A DNA stretch of 64,000 bases, taken from contig JALNQF010000055.1 of the NCBI GenBank assembly GCA_028456385.1, positions 124,001-188,000 of the forward strand. Direction: 5' to 3'. This document shows positions 13,501 to 23,850 of the stretch, one piece after another. The notes below the pieces were generated by a model. It saw only the letters and a list, made by a program, of their open reading frames with translations, had not been told where the DNA came from and ran no database searches. Positions within the stretch are counted from its first letter, which is position 1. Every line of letters starts with the position of its first letter. The position numbers and the translations under genes are program-made. This stretch comes from Ophiosphaerella korrae (Eukaryota; Ascomycota; Dothideomycetes; Pleosporales; Phaeosphaeriaceae).

Positions 13501-13753
13501 CATCCAAGTTGTACCCACGGAGAGCAGGTGCGGAAACGTCGGGGGATGGGTCAGGGCGCACGGCATGCGAAAGGGTGTGTGAGCGATGGCGTGCATTTGC
13601 ACGGCGAAATGCGTTGCTTCGATGCAGGCCATCACGTGATGAAGGGCGGGAGACGCTGTAGACAAGATAGGCTGCATAGGCTGCTGCAGCGCCAGCAAGG
13701 ACGAGGAGGGCTGGGCGATGGCGCGAGACGGAGCTTGGTGTTGGGGTGGCCAT
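10565..13753 (-). CDS. ZZ-type zinc finger and EF-hand protein with N-terminal membrane anchor
   Basis: Large protein (1062 aa from the ATG at 13753, MATPTPSS), uncharacterised but of a type seen in Dothideomycetes and Eurotiomycetes. A hydrophobic stretch at about residues 13-33 (ALLVLAGAAAAYAAYLVYSV) looks like a signal anchor. The ZZ zinc finger at about 242-290 shows the CNGC, CANC and CSNC pairs. Two EF-hands follow: DSDNNGLIGFEE (about 389-400) and DLDGDGYISRKD (about 426-437), both with good calcium-loop residues. The rest is low-complexity and acidic, including a short EPI repeat. No intron is needed. The frame stays open upstream to 14026, but that would overlap the divergent hydrolase, so the inner ATG is preferred. 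Calcium-responsive membrane adaptor is an inference; function is unknown. Confidence 0.85.
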   Translation of the reverse strand: MATPTPSSVSRHRPALLVLAGAAAAYAAYLVYSVSRPSSRDGLHRSNAFRRANARHRSHTLSHAVRPDPSPDVSAPALRGYNLDGTHIPFETDNVISPSELRDLIAQQRPHARPEEVEHTLEHIYSVYLDQIVALIFDDHPPPYIDAHSIAQLTTHHNGGSFGDNAAIARAIERYNSTTQAPRTHQGNGDRVESVVPTELSLRSDDESEGDAIDADGQTLQRTLYHIAEDRARQEGVVHRGITCNGCDEKPIRGVRWHCANCADFDLCSNCEATNSHLKTHVFYKIRVPAPYLGMAKQEPIYLGKPHMMSASIHSMLKKRLVAETKMEIEEVDALWDQFTCLAGTEWLADPNGIGWALDRQAFDHAFVPRYKTFVASPNLVYDRLFAYYDSDNNGLIGFEEWIKGLDGMHSMNGRTKSRIVFNGYDLDGDGYISRKDVLRLFRAYYAIEKEATRNYVAEITEEISVRNALDTIRSSQPLGSAFPPSALGARQTGNSRLQDKQRDDFENTDPILRNDQPDLANRDEMLIATNLRDIENQDGAVEHRWARRQFYIDEEEGLNEPESLQENRVAQPIEPIEPIEARELTEDTEDALEHSNTRPRWSRSSSKVRFQDDVDFETRSNASISSRPCGERWGGYEIPQPEKDLSQEVMYQITQQGFNELLNPLFEDKENNALAASATRSQRHKLAVHIDQVAVDFKTRWYAQHRAICKIGIFRYSRCILNMFLDAVNNSSTHGNFKGLFHHEGSIKLTRKEAKARLSKIYASLEKAFFTSISAPDEWLIDDMSLWNTWLCRRQLQDEFLLATLGCASRLGWISGSSSYSSGLQKHLGTLDQPAPRDPTMPQFRPNSETDAVIADHVPAPVEDLEQPNLSMLITNDRERVYTDPEGPFFVFAGSARRSGTEAVGDEHFPSATEVQPSPSQSPNDNLVPSRQNSHPGREKSPSESIPNWRDYADDAVIHQLLVGTEGGIEILKSVSSTAIHSTNDYHPEKDQLRPLYQHVRALAMNPDTESYYILLASLEAVQQEIIERKGSGLINYEEFDEHMRDGRLCFLESWVGWVSI

Positions 13754-14036
13754 GACAAGGGCGGCGTTGGCGGGGGAGTGGGAGATGGGTTGGCCTGGGA
13801 GATGGATTGGTTTAGCTGCACGTGTCGAAGCCACACCACATGAGCGCGAGATGTAGGAGCTGTCGCGGCTTTCTGTGCAACATGGCTGCTGGCTGCTGGG
13901 GGCAGTGGTGGTTGCTCGCTCTCTCCAAACATGAGACTCGGCTCTTCCCATTGTGCTGACTAACGCGTTTGGGACCACCGAAGCTCCGCAAAGCACAACC
14001 AACCCCACAAACGCCTCAGCCACCAACCACTATGCG
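13754..14036. promoter_or_regulatory. Shared divergent promoter region
   Basis: A 283-bp gap separates the start codons of the ZZ/EF-hand gene (minus) and the alpha/beta-hydrolase gene (plus). Both promoters must lie here or overlap the coding ends. No specific site was recognised. Confidence 0.5.
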
Positions 14037-15285
14037 ATGAGCACTCCAGAGCCACTGTGCTCCTTCACCATACCCTCCATCCACGATGATACGCCGCTCG
14101 GTTGCCGCATCTACCATCCAGCTGCACTGAGCTCGGCGGCTGGAGCTCCATGGCGGGCGCGAGCCATCGTCATAGCCCATCCCTATGCGCCCATGGGCGG
14201 CAGCTACGACGACCGCGTCGTGGGCTTTGTGGCAAGCGAATTCCTGGACGCTGGCTGGGTCGTAGGCACCTTCAACTTCAGGTATGCTCCGCCATAGACG
14301 GGATGCCCCTCGTGTCTTAACATGTGGAAGAGGTGCACACGGCTCAAAGGGCCGTACGAGCTGGTCGGGACGCCCGGAGCTCCAGGATTATATCTCGTTT
14401 GCCGCCTTCTTCATGCACTACATGTGCTACTTGCGGCTACACCCAGTGCCTGAAGCCGTGTTCAAGCCAGACCAGTCATCCATCCCATCACCCAATCTCC
14501 ATGGCCGCCCAGAGCTACCGACCATACAACCACCCGATCCTCCTATCGTTATTCTCGGCGGCTACTCATACGGCTCCCTAATACTCAAGCACCTCCCACC
14601 TGTTCCCACTATCCTCCAGCCCTTCTCCAGCCCCATTGCCGGCTCCGCTAGCGATGAGATCGTCCTAAGAGCATGTAAACTCGCAGATCAAAGCAACCTA
14701 GCATGGATAAACCTCGCTCAAAAGCAGGAGAGAAGTTCTAGGAAAAAAGGACATCAACCCAAGTCTTCGCTGACTATGGGAGGCGAGGAAACCACCCCTG
14801 AGAAGAGGAGGGCTAGCAGGGACATACGCAGGAGTATAGACGGAGGTCTAGGTACTGATCTAGGCAATAAGCTGAGAAGCCTAAGCCACCGTGGACGCAA
14901 AGACAATAATCTAACCACGTCGCTGGAGAAGATAGAACGTGCTGCCATCGCGATGCCAGAAGTTTGGTACTTGCTTATCTCCCCCCTCACGCCTCCCATC
15001 TCAACACTTCTGGCACCTTCATTAGGCCATAAACTCTGGAGCGGATCTCACGAAGGTGACGAGGTCATCATCAGTAAACATAGAACACTAGCTATCTACG
15101 GAGGCCAAGACATTTTTACGTCCGCAAAGCGCCTCCGAGATTGGTGTGGGCAAATCAAAGCCAAGCCAGGGTCGCATTTCTCAAGTGTTGAGGTTGTCAA
15201 GGCAGGCCATTTCTGGGTGGAAAGTGGAGTGGAAGAGGAACTAAGAGCCGCCCTTAAAGCGTTGGCGATTTCTGCAATAGATTAG
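14037..15285 (+). CDS. Alpha/beta-hydrolase (serine hydrolase fold)
   Basis: Predicted 399-aa hydrolase. Exon 1 is 14037-14281 and exon 2 is 14331-15285, joined across a 49-bp intron (GTATGC...GGAAG) with a branch-like CTTAAC. The joined protein reads NFRGAHGSKGRTSW across the junction, a conserved fungal signature that supports this acceptor over the next AG at 14349. The nucleophile elbow is GGYSYGSL (Ser, about 14557-14580). A candidate acid is in YGGQDIF and the catalytic His in KAGHFW near the C-terminus. A Lys/Arg/Ser-rich insert lies in the middle (about 14730-14930). No signal peptide is seen, so it is probably cytosolic. The substrate is unknown; relatives are annotated only as alpha/beta-hydrolases. 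Confidence 0.85.
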
Positions 15286-16060
15286 TGGGCTCCCTTTGAG
15301 AAGCATTATTAAGCTCTACTGGGTAGTATACGATAATAGATATATATCTAGCTCGTCGTTTGACCTATAAGTGTAATATGAAGCCTTGTAATGTATTTCA
15401 TCGCTACCCGACCATCCTACTCAAGATCTAAGCTAGCAGGTACGCATACCATCTCGTCGCCCAGGAGTTTGGTACGCTTAGTGTGTGCACACGCTAATCA
15501 TCATCTGCCCAAGCAAGGATCATAGGCCCATCATACTTTCCCTCTCACTTGACTGCTCACTTCACTCACCTTTTACCCCTTCCCGTACGAGAATCACTCC
15601 TGCCAGTGTAATTGCGCTTACCCGACCCACTAAAACTGCCAGAATTGAGAAGCTATCCTTGAGTTACCTGCACCTACAATAAGCCTAAGGTAGTGCAAGT
15701 CAAGGTCGAAGGTGGGATAGCCTGCTCAAGTTCGTTGCAAGACTAAGATTGCCCTCTCTCGAATTTTACCTTCGACCTATTAGGCAGTGACATTTACTCA
15801 CACCATCAAACGAAACTTGTAAGATCTGCCCATAATCCTATTGTTCTCATTGTACTTATTGTACCTCTTAAATTTCACTAGCTCGCGGTCCCTACGTTTT
15901 AAACCCAGACCTATTCCACCACCACCTCTACCTCCTCATATGCCAATCACCGAATACACGCAGAATCAAGTATCTCCACTAGCCAGACTTTGGGTATGCC
16001 CAATAACTGTCCGCTAACTTATGTGCAGCTAGTCTCTGCGCAAACCTCAGTCGTCCCACC
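15286..16060. other. Intergenic region, probable promoter of the downstream gene
   Basis: AT-rich just after the hydrolase stop (TAGATATATATCTA self-complementary run near 15338), then CT-rich for about 300 bp before the next ATG, a composition common in ascomycete promoters. No gene was supported. Confidence 0.5.
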
Positions 16061-17488
16061 ATGCCCGTCACCGCTATCACCAGCAGCTTCACAGGCTTTG
16101 AAAATGAAGCTTTCTCATCACAAACAAACGGTTCCCCAGAGCATCCGCTTCTCGAGATAATTAGAGAGAGCATATTGAAGTACCGCGCACAATCTGCGGC
16201 CCATTTCGCAGTTACAGTGAACGTGAATCAAGCATCAAAAACCCAGGGGATGGGAATATCTCGAGCTACTAGGGTCAAGGTTCTCTTCTCAAACTTTACT
16301 CAGAGGGAGCTTTACGTTTGCCGACCTGTGTTCTCGCAGCGCAAAACCATCGGGATCACTCCAAAGGTTCATGTGGCAATCAACAGACGCCACTTTATCC
16401 CTCTCGTAGATTTCCTTGACGAAAGATTTCCAACCTACCCTGATCATGTTTCCACGTGCGACATGCAAGAATGGTGGGCTGCAAATGGCAGGGTCTTCAA
16501 ATGGGCAGAACTGCCTACTGAAATCAAGGAGCAAATCATTCGGCACTGTGTGCAGCGAACAATCCCCTGGCCTTACAACAACAGGTGGACCACTCTTTTG
16601 AACACGGAAAAGGCTAGCCGTATATTTGAGATCGATAGGAGGCTCACAGATTGGAAAGGCCTCCTTAGAGTTTCACACCAAACTCGAAGCATCGCTCTGC
16701 GTTTGTGCTTTGTCGGCAATAGCGGTTCAGGCAACGGCTTCGGTATCTTTGCGTCCTCATGTAGTAAGCTCAACCGCACCATTCAACGCCTGGACAAGTA
16801 CTACCAGATGAGGGAGCCAGATGCTGTGCCTGTAGACACCAAAACTCTGATGCTAGCAGAGTGCTATCGAGACCATCCTAGAATATTCCCGCATCTCAAA
16901 CAGTATGCTACGTTCTCCCAAGGCCTCAGGAGGATTTGCTTAGAGATGGGTTTCCTAGACACTATGCACTTCTTCCAAGTCGATATTGGGGATTTTAGGT
17001 TGTACCTGGATTCTAGCCGTATTTCATACAATGTTTTCGACAAATTACCACACTTGAAAGAAGTTACAGTCCAACTCCCCCGCCGACCTCTGCAAGGATG
17101 GAACGATCGGCCAGGACAAGACGGCCCCAGACTCTTCCACCATGATTCTCCATGTCCCCGAACTCTCCATCGTGTCATCTATGAGCGTATTGCTGAAGTC
17201 CTGACCTTATATGAAAATGTCAGAGTTTTCGGATTTGCAGACAAAGACGAAAAGGCGCGATTCCAAAAGCTTCGGGTCGCGGCAATGGCAAAGGCTACGT
17301 GGACTATGGATGACTACCAACAACTGTATGCTGAATGTGGCGGCGGCGTGCAGGTCGAGAGTGTTCAACAGGAAATCTGGTCGCACAGCACTGACGAGGA
17401 AACTCCGGTGCCTACGAGACGCCGGGTACTCGACCCATTCTTCCCTCCCAAATGCCAATGCAAACAGAAATGCTACCTGTTGTTCTAG
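16061..17488 (+). CDS. Unassigned 475-aa protein with an F-box/2EXR-like motif
   Basis: Single uninterrupted frame from the ATG at 16061 to the stop at 17486-17488. The segment FKWAELPTEIKEQIIRHC (about residues 149-166) resembles the LP.E...I motif that opens F-box and 2EXR-like domains of lineage-specific fungal proteins. The flanking residues are not clear enough for a firm domain call. The C-terminus ends in a Cys/Lys-rich CQCKQKCYL. No signal peptide or membrane segment is seen. Codon use looks like neighbouring intact genes, so it is probably functional. Role unknown. Confidence 0.65.
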   Translation: MPVTAITSSFTGFENEAFSSQTNGSPEHPLLEIIRESILKYRAQSAAHFAVTVNVNQASKTQGMGISRATRVKVLFSNFTQRELYVCRPVFSQRKTIGITPKVHVAINRRHFIPLVDFLDERFPTYPDHVSTCDMQEWWAANGRVFKWAELPTEIKEQIIRHCVQRTIPWPYNNRWTTLLNTEKASRIFEIDRRLTDWKGLLRVSHQTRSIALRLCFVGNSGSGNGFGIFASSCSKLNRTIQRLDKYYQMREPDAVPVDTKTLMLAECYRDHPRIFPHLKQYATFSQGLRRICLEMGFLDTMHFFQVDIGDFRLYLDSSRISYNVFDKLPHLKEVTVQLPRRPLQGWNDRPGQDGPRLFHHDSPCPRTLHRVIYERIAEVLTLYENVRVFGFADKDEKARFQKLRVAAMAKATWTMDDYQQLYAECGGGVQVESVQQEIWSHSTDEETPVPTRRRVLDPFFPPKCQCKQKCYLLF

Positions 17489-17732
17489 GGAGGAGGCAGA
17501 GAGTAGGCCGGCGGCTGACATGGGGGTTTGGCGATAAAGTTTAACGTGAGGTAAATGGTTAATTTGGGGGGGTCGCCACTGAAGTTTAAAACTTTACCAC
17601 CGAACCCCTCCCAGGAGTGTACCTTTCGAACTACCACGCCGGCTGATACTTGAGTGCTATAGAAATGTCATAAAATTGTTTACACAACCAGATAAATAAA
17701 ATGCCATGAGTGAGTCGTGATGGTGGACCATA
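17489..17732. other. Spacer before the kinase pseudogene
   Basis: Contains a G7 run and a locally inverted stretch around 17536-17600, but no gene. Confidence 0.4.
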
Positions 17733-18832
17733 TTATTCAAATGAGCCTTCTAGGGGAGGAGTAGAGGACTCCGATGCCGTCGTAGGTGGAACGCTGACCC
17801 ACAAGTCGAGGCGGCATGCTGAACATGGCTCGACATATTTGGGCATCCGGGAAAGTCCACTACTAACCTCCTCAATTGCCGTCAATCGATCCTCGGGATT
17901 TTCACACAACATCTTACTGACCACCTATTGGTATAGATTCTGGCAGCTGCCAAAACTTTCCTGGTGGAACCATTGCTTAATCCTGTGCAGCAAAACATTG
18001 TACAAGTTTGTTGTCGTACCATCTACCGTGGTTTCTCTGTGTGCCTATGCCACTGGGCTATGTTGTAGTCTGACTCCTTAGAACGGTAACACCAAATTGT
18101 CAGCTCAGTGAAGACACAGCCAAGAGAGAAGATGTCAGCGGAGCGGTTCCTTTTTCCCTCTTGGATTACTTCTGGCGCACAATACATCTTCGTATGACCA
18201 TACGATGGCCCCTCGGTTGTGCCGTTGCCTTTGTAAAAAAAAAAAAAAAAAAAGCACGGCTGGATCCAAAGTCGGCAAATATCATCTCTTTGTTTTTGAC
18301 CAGGATGTTTTTTTTTTTTTTTTTTGGTTTTATATCTTTATGACGAATTCCTTTCGAGTGGATAAATGCTAACGTATTTATCAAGCAGAGAAACCAACTG
18401 TAGCCCATGTATCGCGTTGCGCCTTTGTGGTCAGACGAGAAGTATGCTGTGCCGGGAATGCTTCCAAATCACAGTCCGCGTAAGGACCCATTACTATATT
18501 GAAGCAATTCACGCTCTCAAACGTCAAGTGTACCCGAATTATGTGGAGATGGTCCGATGTACGGATGACGGATACTTCATTCTGGATTGACGATACCGAG
18601 GTAGTTCGATTGATTTACAGGCGAAGATTTCGTTTGCAATCTTTACAGTTTCGACAACGGCGAATGCTCCATGCCCCAGCCTCTTAGACTGGTCTTTTGA
18701 GATAAAAGGTGGTTGTGCAATGAGTACATCGTGATCAAAATATGTTAGGTCCATAGCCACCATTTCCCGGCGAATTGCCTTCAATCGATCTTGATGATGT
18801 TCAACCTTGGGCAGACGATGGATATGCGACAA
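17733..18832 (-). pseudogene. Ser/Thr protein kinase pseudogene
   Basis: All kinase subdomains can be found in order on the minus strand, but in changing frames. They are: glycine loop GHGAFAVV with catalytic Lys in FACKSIEL (about 18600-18680), alphaC NEVSVIR, hinge MGPYADCDLEAF, catalytic loop HSKGIRHKDIKP (HKD for HRD), DFGSS, activation-segment end CAPEVI, subdomain IX ADIFSLGC, and the C-lobe MLCENPEDRL. Frame changes occur between beta3 and alphaC, before the catalytic loop, after DFGSSRAF at a homopolymer, and again downstream. An in-frame TAG precedes VVSKMLCENP, consistent with CAG to TAG. An 18-nt A run (T on plus) sits between KPK and NILV without breaking the frame. The gene is clearly dead or misassembled. 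The substrate group was not identified. Confidence 0.75.
18235..18325. repeat. Pair of long homopolymers (A19 and T18) inside the kinase
   Basis: A19 at 18235-18253 and T18 at 18308-18325, about 55 bp apart. They flank the kinase catalytic-loop/DFG segment. The T tract reads as extra lysines in the minus-strand frame. The A tract coincides with a frame change. They may be slippage products or assembly artefacts. Confidence 0.9.
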
Positions 18833-19090
18833 AATTTCTTTCGCCTGTTTGCTTGCTTGTTTTTTTTCTGGTTGGTTTGGCTAGTAGTTGAGACGATGTC
18901 CAAATCTATATATATCGTATCCTAAGTATTAAGGAAATTTTTACTTTCCTTGATTGATGTCAGGATCGAGAGAGACTTGGAGAGATTTCCCCGTATGCCA
19001 TAAAATGCGGCCACCGTCCGGTGGAAAAATTAAAGCCCCCCTCTGGGCCTTAAACTTTTTGAATGTAGTTTCCACCGCTGCGATGCCCAT

Positions 19091-20056
19091 CTATGAAACA
19101 TGCTTCAACACATCCATGACAGTATTGATACGAGTGTGCTCGTAAGCGATGGACCATCGTTGTTCTTCACAGAAATTAGGATCCCCAAAACGCCGCAATT
19201 CTTGCAAAGCATCTCTTGATTGTTCACAATGCGCAAGCTCAGCGACTGCTTGGAATGAACGAGGATGAGCCCTATCGTGCCAATAATACAATGCTAAACA
19301 GGTTTCAGCCAAAACGCACACAGCTGCCTTATGTTTGTCCCGCTCTCGAAGAAATCTGCCTAATTGAAGCATGGTTCTAGGGCTCCAGAAGGCTATAGTC
19401 CGTAGTTGGATCGTACACTTAACCAGACCATAGATTAAAGCGTGAAGCGCAAAATATTTTTTGCCCAGGGCCGAGCCAGTTATAGCCCTTTCTATCGTGA
19501 GCGCCATGTTAGCTTTTTAATTCAATATGTCAATGGTTTCTATGTGCTCAGAGGCTTTCCTCGAATTTTTGCTGGGCGTTTAAAACCGATATTGTGAGAT
19601 ATAGTATATATCTGCTCGATGCTTGGTCCGTAGGCTTCGCATGCTCGCTATGGCATAATACCCATGGATGGACTTTCAGAATATCCTCGACCCATAATAA
19701 GTGAATGCTATTTTGCACCAGGAATGCGAAAAGTTTTTTTTTTTTTTTTTTTTTTTCAGATTGCAGAGATTTCCTGGAGCCGAAACATCATTCAGATATG
19801 CATGGAGCTCGATAATATCTCCAGTGTCCAGCTTTAGATAGGGACAAGCCGCAAAATAAAACTGCTCGGCTTCTTCATAGGCTCCAAGCTCTTCATGCAC
19901 CGCGGCTATTCGCCGGTAATTCTCAGGCTTTTCCGTAATACCCATTGCTTTAGAGGTCTGCAATAGCTCCTGTAATCGAGTGCGATAGGGACCCAGGATC
20001 TTTCTAGTTGAAGAGGCCGAGAAGCGGTAGTCCGAAGAATTCGCTATCTTCTTCAA
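19091..20056 (-). pseudogene. TPR-like helical protein remnant, upstream of the kinase remnant
   Basis: Two minus-strand reading frames (20056-19676 and 19507-19091), separated by stops, encode helical-repeat-like text such as YRRIAAVHEELGAYEEAEQF and LGRFLRERDKHKAAVCVLAE, typical of TPR helices. A T23 run at 19734-19756 (poly-Lys in the minus frame) sits near the end of the first piece. It lies 5' of, and on the same strand as, the kinase pseudogene, so both may be parts of one former multidomain gene. That link is inference. Further minus-strand text up to about 20428 may belong to it. Confidence 0.45.
19734..19756. repeat. T23 homopolymer
   Basis: Twenty-three consecutive T on the plus strand, inside the TPR-like remnant. 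It is the third long A/T homopolymer within 1.5 kb. Confidence 0.9.
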
Positions 20057-20428
20057 TTGATCGTCTACCTCACTGAGAAGGTTTTTATTTCCAATCTGTG
20101 CTGGCCCTCATTGACGATTTGTTCTGACTGTTTGCTGATCTGTACATCTGTAACGGATGCAGACTCGCCCACCCGCATCTCACGGATATTAAATGTGGCT
20201 TGCGGGGGAGAAATATCGGCCTTGTTCTTTGGCTTCACTCTGCCCATAAGCTGTTTTTTGAATGACTTTATGGTTCTTTATCTTGGGCTTGATGCTGTCG
20301 CGGCTACCAAGAATCTGAGATAGCCTAATATCGCCCGAGTTGATATCTGAACACGGGTATGGTAGGGTACACCTTGAGAGACGCTTGCCTTGTATATTTT
20401 GTAACTTTCGGATATGAAGGACGCGCAA

Positions 20429-22849
20429 ATAGGCTTTTGATGGGCCCTGAATGAGCTTGTATGTGTGTAATCAAAAGTTGGTGGTTCAAGGCTGAGGACC
20501 TCGGGAGCCTCAGCTGCCTAGGCGGCCATCCACACTAGCAGTCAACTTGCAGGCTCGGCGTGGGCGTATTGCGAGATCCCTCCACGGTTCCATCGCTCTC
20601 ACGACGTACCTTGGGAATCGTGCTGTCTGGGTCATATAAATACAAGCTGTTAAGTGTGAAAGAGGCTTTTGACATCATGCGTAAGATGACATATTGGGCT
20701 AGGGCTTTGGAGCCCTAGCGAAATTGACCGAGCCTACCTAGGTAGTTGTTGCAAGTAAGCAATAGTATATATACCAGCTACGGTAGCCGAATTTTAAGCT
20801 TGAGCTTAACCTTTTGCTACGCAACAGTAGTCCAGTCTCATCACGCATTCGGGTGACGTCTCGAAGACATCGATGTAGCGTCATACCGCGCGCTTATATG
20901 CGTTCTTTGTATTCAACAACCTACTTACGCTCTCAGCTTTTGGATCAACGTTTCATTTCGTCACATCTGTGATCACAGCTCAAGATTGAGGTGTTTGGCA
21001 AGCTATTCAGGACGGGCATTTTTTCAGCCAGGACATGGCTGGACTATGTAACCTATCAACTTTTTAGCTGGCTTAGTAAATGCAGTGAAATATCGGTGCA
21101 GCGGCCGATTTAACCCAAGTATGGACCTTTGCCTGGAGCTGGGCATAGTGGAAGTGCTTCTTGCCTGCACCTCAAGAGCTGATTGAATTGAGCGACCCTG
21201 AACCTTTCCCCTACGTTGGTTACTATAACAACTACCTTTTTGTTGCTATTGTCGGCCTGTGCATAGGAACTCTCTCAATAGATCATGATGCCTGTGACTG
21301 CCTTTACATGGCCATGGACTATATTTTCAAAAAATATTTACGGCAACATTTCTTCGTTACCAACTCCTACAGTGCCTTCGCACGGCGGCAAAGTTTGACG
21401 AAGTACGGCTCTAGATCACACTGGATTTTGTGCTCTGATTCGCCAAACTTTGATAGGGACGCGCTCTGCCATGCGAAGGCACTGTACATGCTCTAGCCCT
21501 GTGGCGTCGAAGTCTCTGGAGAGAGTACCAAGAGACACCGAAGCCAGCCGAACTCATTGTTCTGAAAGCTGATAGTGTAATAAACGAGCCGTTTAATAAC
21601 ATGATTGTTTTCAGTTAACAGGTTAGCTTATGACAAGGTACCAATGCATGATGTTGATGGTTGAAGTGGTGAGGATGTTGCGCGGCCTTTGCGGGGGGCC
21701 GGGAAAAAGCGGGTCTGGTTATAAACATATCTAACGTTGCTGTTGCTCTGCTATAAAATCCTGTTTGCTACCCAGGAATATTCCTCAATGTGTGCTATCG
21801 AGGCTAAGAAATATCGTGATTGTCGCGTCAATCCTCCCCACAACATAAGGGGTGCCTATCTCTGATGTGAAGCGCCACGAAACCGCCCGAACCAAGAACC
21901 CTGTACACCCCCAAGCAGAAACCAAAGGGACTTGCCGTTGTCCCTTGATGTTCAAGATACCAATCTAGACGGATAATGCCCTACTTGTGCAGGACGGTCG
22001 CCTTCCGATTCCTCAGGGTAATGTCAGTCAGTTCCCCAACTAAGTGTGTTACAGCGCGAGCAAGCAAGCTTGCACGCAGCGCTATTAAGCTTTTCGAAGT
22101 TACTAATTATTTCTTAGTTAATATTTCTGCAAGAGGTATGACTATATACAATTCGTCTTTCTTTTTGACCTGTAAACTTCGTATGCTATCGCACGGATGT
22201 CGACAACTGGGTTCGTTTTACAGCCAAGGTCGAGGACGATATGCGTCATGCAGGATTCGTTGGGGGCCATCAAATGGGAGTAGTAATTACTAACAAATTC
22301 AGGGGCGTACAATTTGAAAAACCTTTCATTGATAACTACTTCCTCAAGCTCGTGGTTGACATGGAACCGAAGAATAATTCGCTTTGGTAGTTTGTCAACC
22401 TCCGGAGGAGATTCAACCCGGTCGCGTTCCATTGTGTTGTGGAGTCGCTTACGCGGAGTTGATAGCTTGTGTTAGGGAAATTCGTTTGTAATATTCATGT
22501 AATGATCAGAAGAGTAAAAACCCTGCGAGCTGGATTTAACTAGACCTATCCCACACTAACGTATCTGCGCGCGTATTCGCGTGATATACGTAGTTTACTA
22601 GGAAAATTAAAGAAAATTAAAGAATTTTAAAGTCGAAATGTCTTTTACGACGTTACGGTATAGCGAAATAATTCCCAAAAAAAATCCTGTATTTGTACGT
22701 AAATATGCAGGTAGAGAGGAATACAGTTGCGCCATTCTAGTCCTCTTTCCGCTTGAAATTTGGCGCTACTACTGAAAAAGCCAAATGCTCATTGCCCCAC
22801 TAAGCTAGGCTTGTCGGTTCTCATTTACTAAGGAACGTCCAGAGATCTT
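20429..22849. other. Gene-poor accessory DNA
   Basis: Short frames only. A 96-codon minus-strand frame at 22142-22432 and a 111-codon plus-strand frame at 21161-21496 show no recognisable domain. AT-rich patches are present near 22600. A small inverted repeat is listed separately. Confidence 0.45.
21371..21483. repeat. Short inverted repeat (113 bp end to end)
   Basis: AGTGCCTTCGCA at 21371-21382 is mirrored by TGCGAAGGCACT at 21472-21483. Inside it, CAAAGTTTG near 21389 is mirrored by CAAACTTTG near 21443. This could be a hairpin or a small TIR element remnant. No target duplication was identified. Confidence 0.6.
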
Positions 22850-23850
22850 CAAGGCACTTGGTTAGAGGATCTTGATCACTCATCTGACCAAGCATACTTT
22901 GCAACTTCGGAGAAAGGATGGACAAATGAGGATCTTGGGATAAAATGGCTCGAGATATTTGATCGGCATACGAAAGAGAAAGCGGGCAATTCGAAACGTC
23001 TGTTACTCGTCGATGGCCATTCGAGTTGTGTAAACATCCGGTTTATCGGCAAGAACGTGATTCTACTGGTGGTTTTACCTCCGCATTCAACCCACCGCCT
23101 GCGGCCACTTGACGTTGGCATTTTCTCGCCTCTTGCGCATGCATACTCCCAAGAGATCAATCAGTTAATTTAATCGAGCCGTGGATTCTCTCCTCTGACG
23201 AAACGAAGCTTCTGACAGCTTTTTGCAACTGCTTGGAAGCGCTCGGCCACAGTTTCGAACATTAAATCAGCATTTCCTGGCCCCGGAATCTTCCCTCTAG
23301 AGCCTGGAAGGGTTCTAAGGTCGATAAAGACGAAGACTCCGTCTCCGGAAAATAACGCCAATGATGTCAAGAGGAAGACGCCTGGTTCCGTGAGGAGTCC
23401 ACCAGCTAGCCAAAGAGCTCCATGGGGGGGGGGGGGGCAGGCGCGAGAAAGAGAGGGAAAGGAACAAGCAAAAATTGCGGAGTGCGAACAGCTTGCAAAG
23501 CAGAGGGAAGAGCGCAAAGCTGGAAAGCCTATTTTGAAATAAATTCTGCTGGAGAAAAAGGCTCAATTAGCTGCTAAGCGGGAAGATCAGAGAAAGTGGG
23601 GCGGAGATCTGCGAAACCGAGCCGCGAAAAGGCGCAAGACCGCAATCCAGTAGCAGGCGAAGGCGCCTGAAAAAGCGACTCAAAGGTAGAAACAGGTTCC
23701 AAATAAACGGCCTACGGCAGCAAGTTCGTCTGCAAAGGGTTGTGGATCCGGTCGTAATGGTTCAAATTAGGATGGGCAGGTTTTGAAAGTTTCAAGGACT
23801 GGGCGCAAAATTGCTCCCCGACAGCGGTACCTAGACTAGAAAATATAACA
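22850..23850 (+). mobile_element. pogo/Fot1-type DDE transposase remnant (C-terminal half)
   Basis: Plus-strand translation starting near 22874 gives GWTNEDLGIKWLEIFDRHT, then LLLVDGHSS (second catalytic Asp), LPPHSTHRLRPLDVGIFSPL (third Asp context) and the Lys/Arg/Glu-rich tail typical of Tc1/mariner-pogo transposases. Stops occur after EINQLI (TAA) and inside LTKRSF (TGA). A G14 run at 23424-23437 shifts the frame into the charged tail. The N-terminal DNA-binding part and clear TIRs are missing, so the fragment is immobile. Confidence 0.75.

Noticed and set aside
13441..13932. 163-codon minus-strand frame overlapping the ZZ/EF-hand N-terminus
   Set aside because: Shadow in another frame of the same strand; the ZZ/EF-hand frame has the domains.
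14282..14349. Alternative hydrolase intron acceptor at 14348-14349
   Set aside because: Puts exon 2 out of frame; the acceptor at 14329-14330 keeps the frame and gives the conserved NFRGAHGSKGRTSW.
22142..22432. 96-codon minus-strand frame as a BTB-like protein
   Set aside because: Some resemblance to fungal BTB text, but the key positions do not align; not supported.
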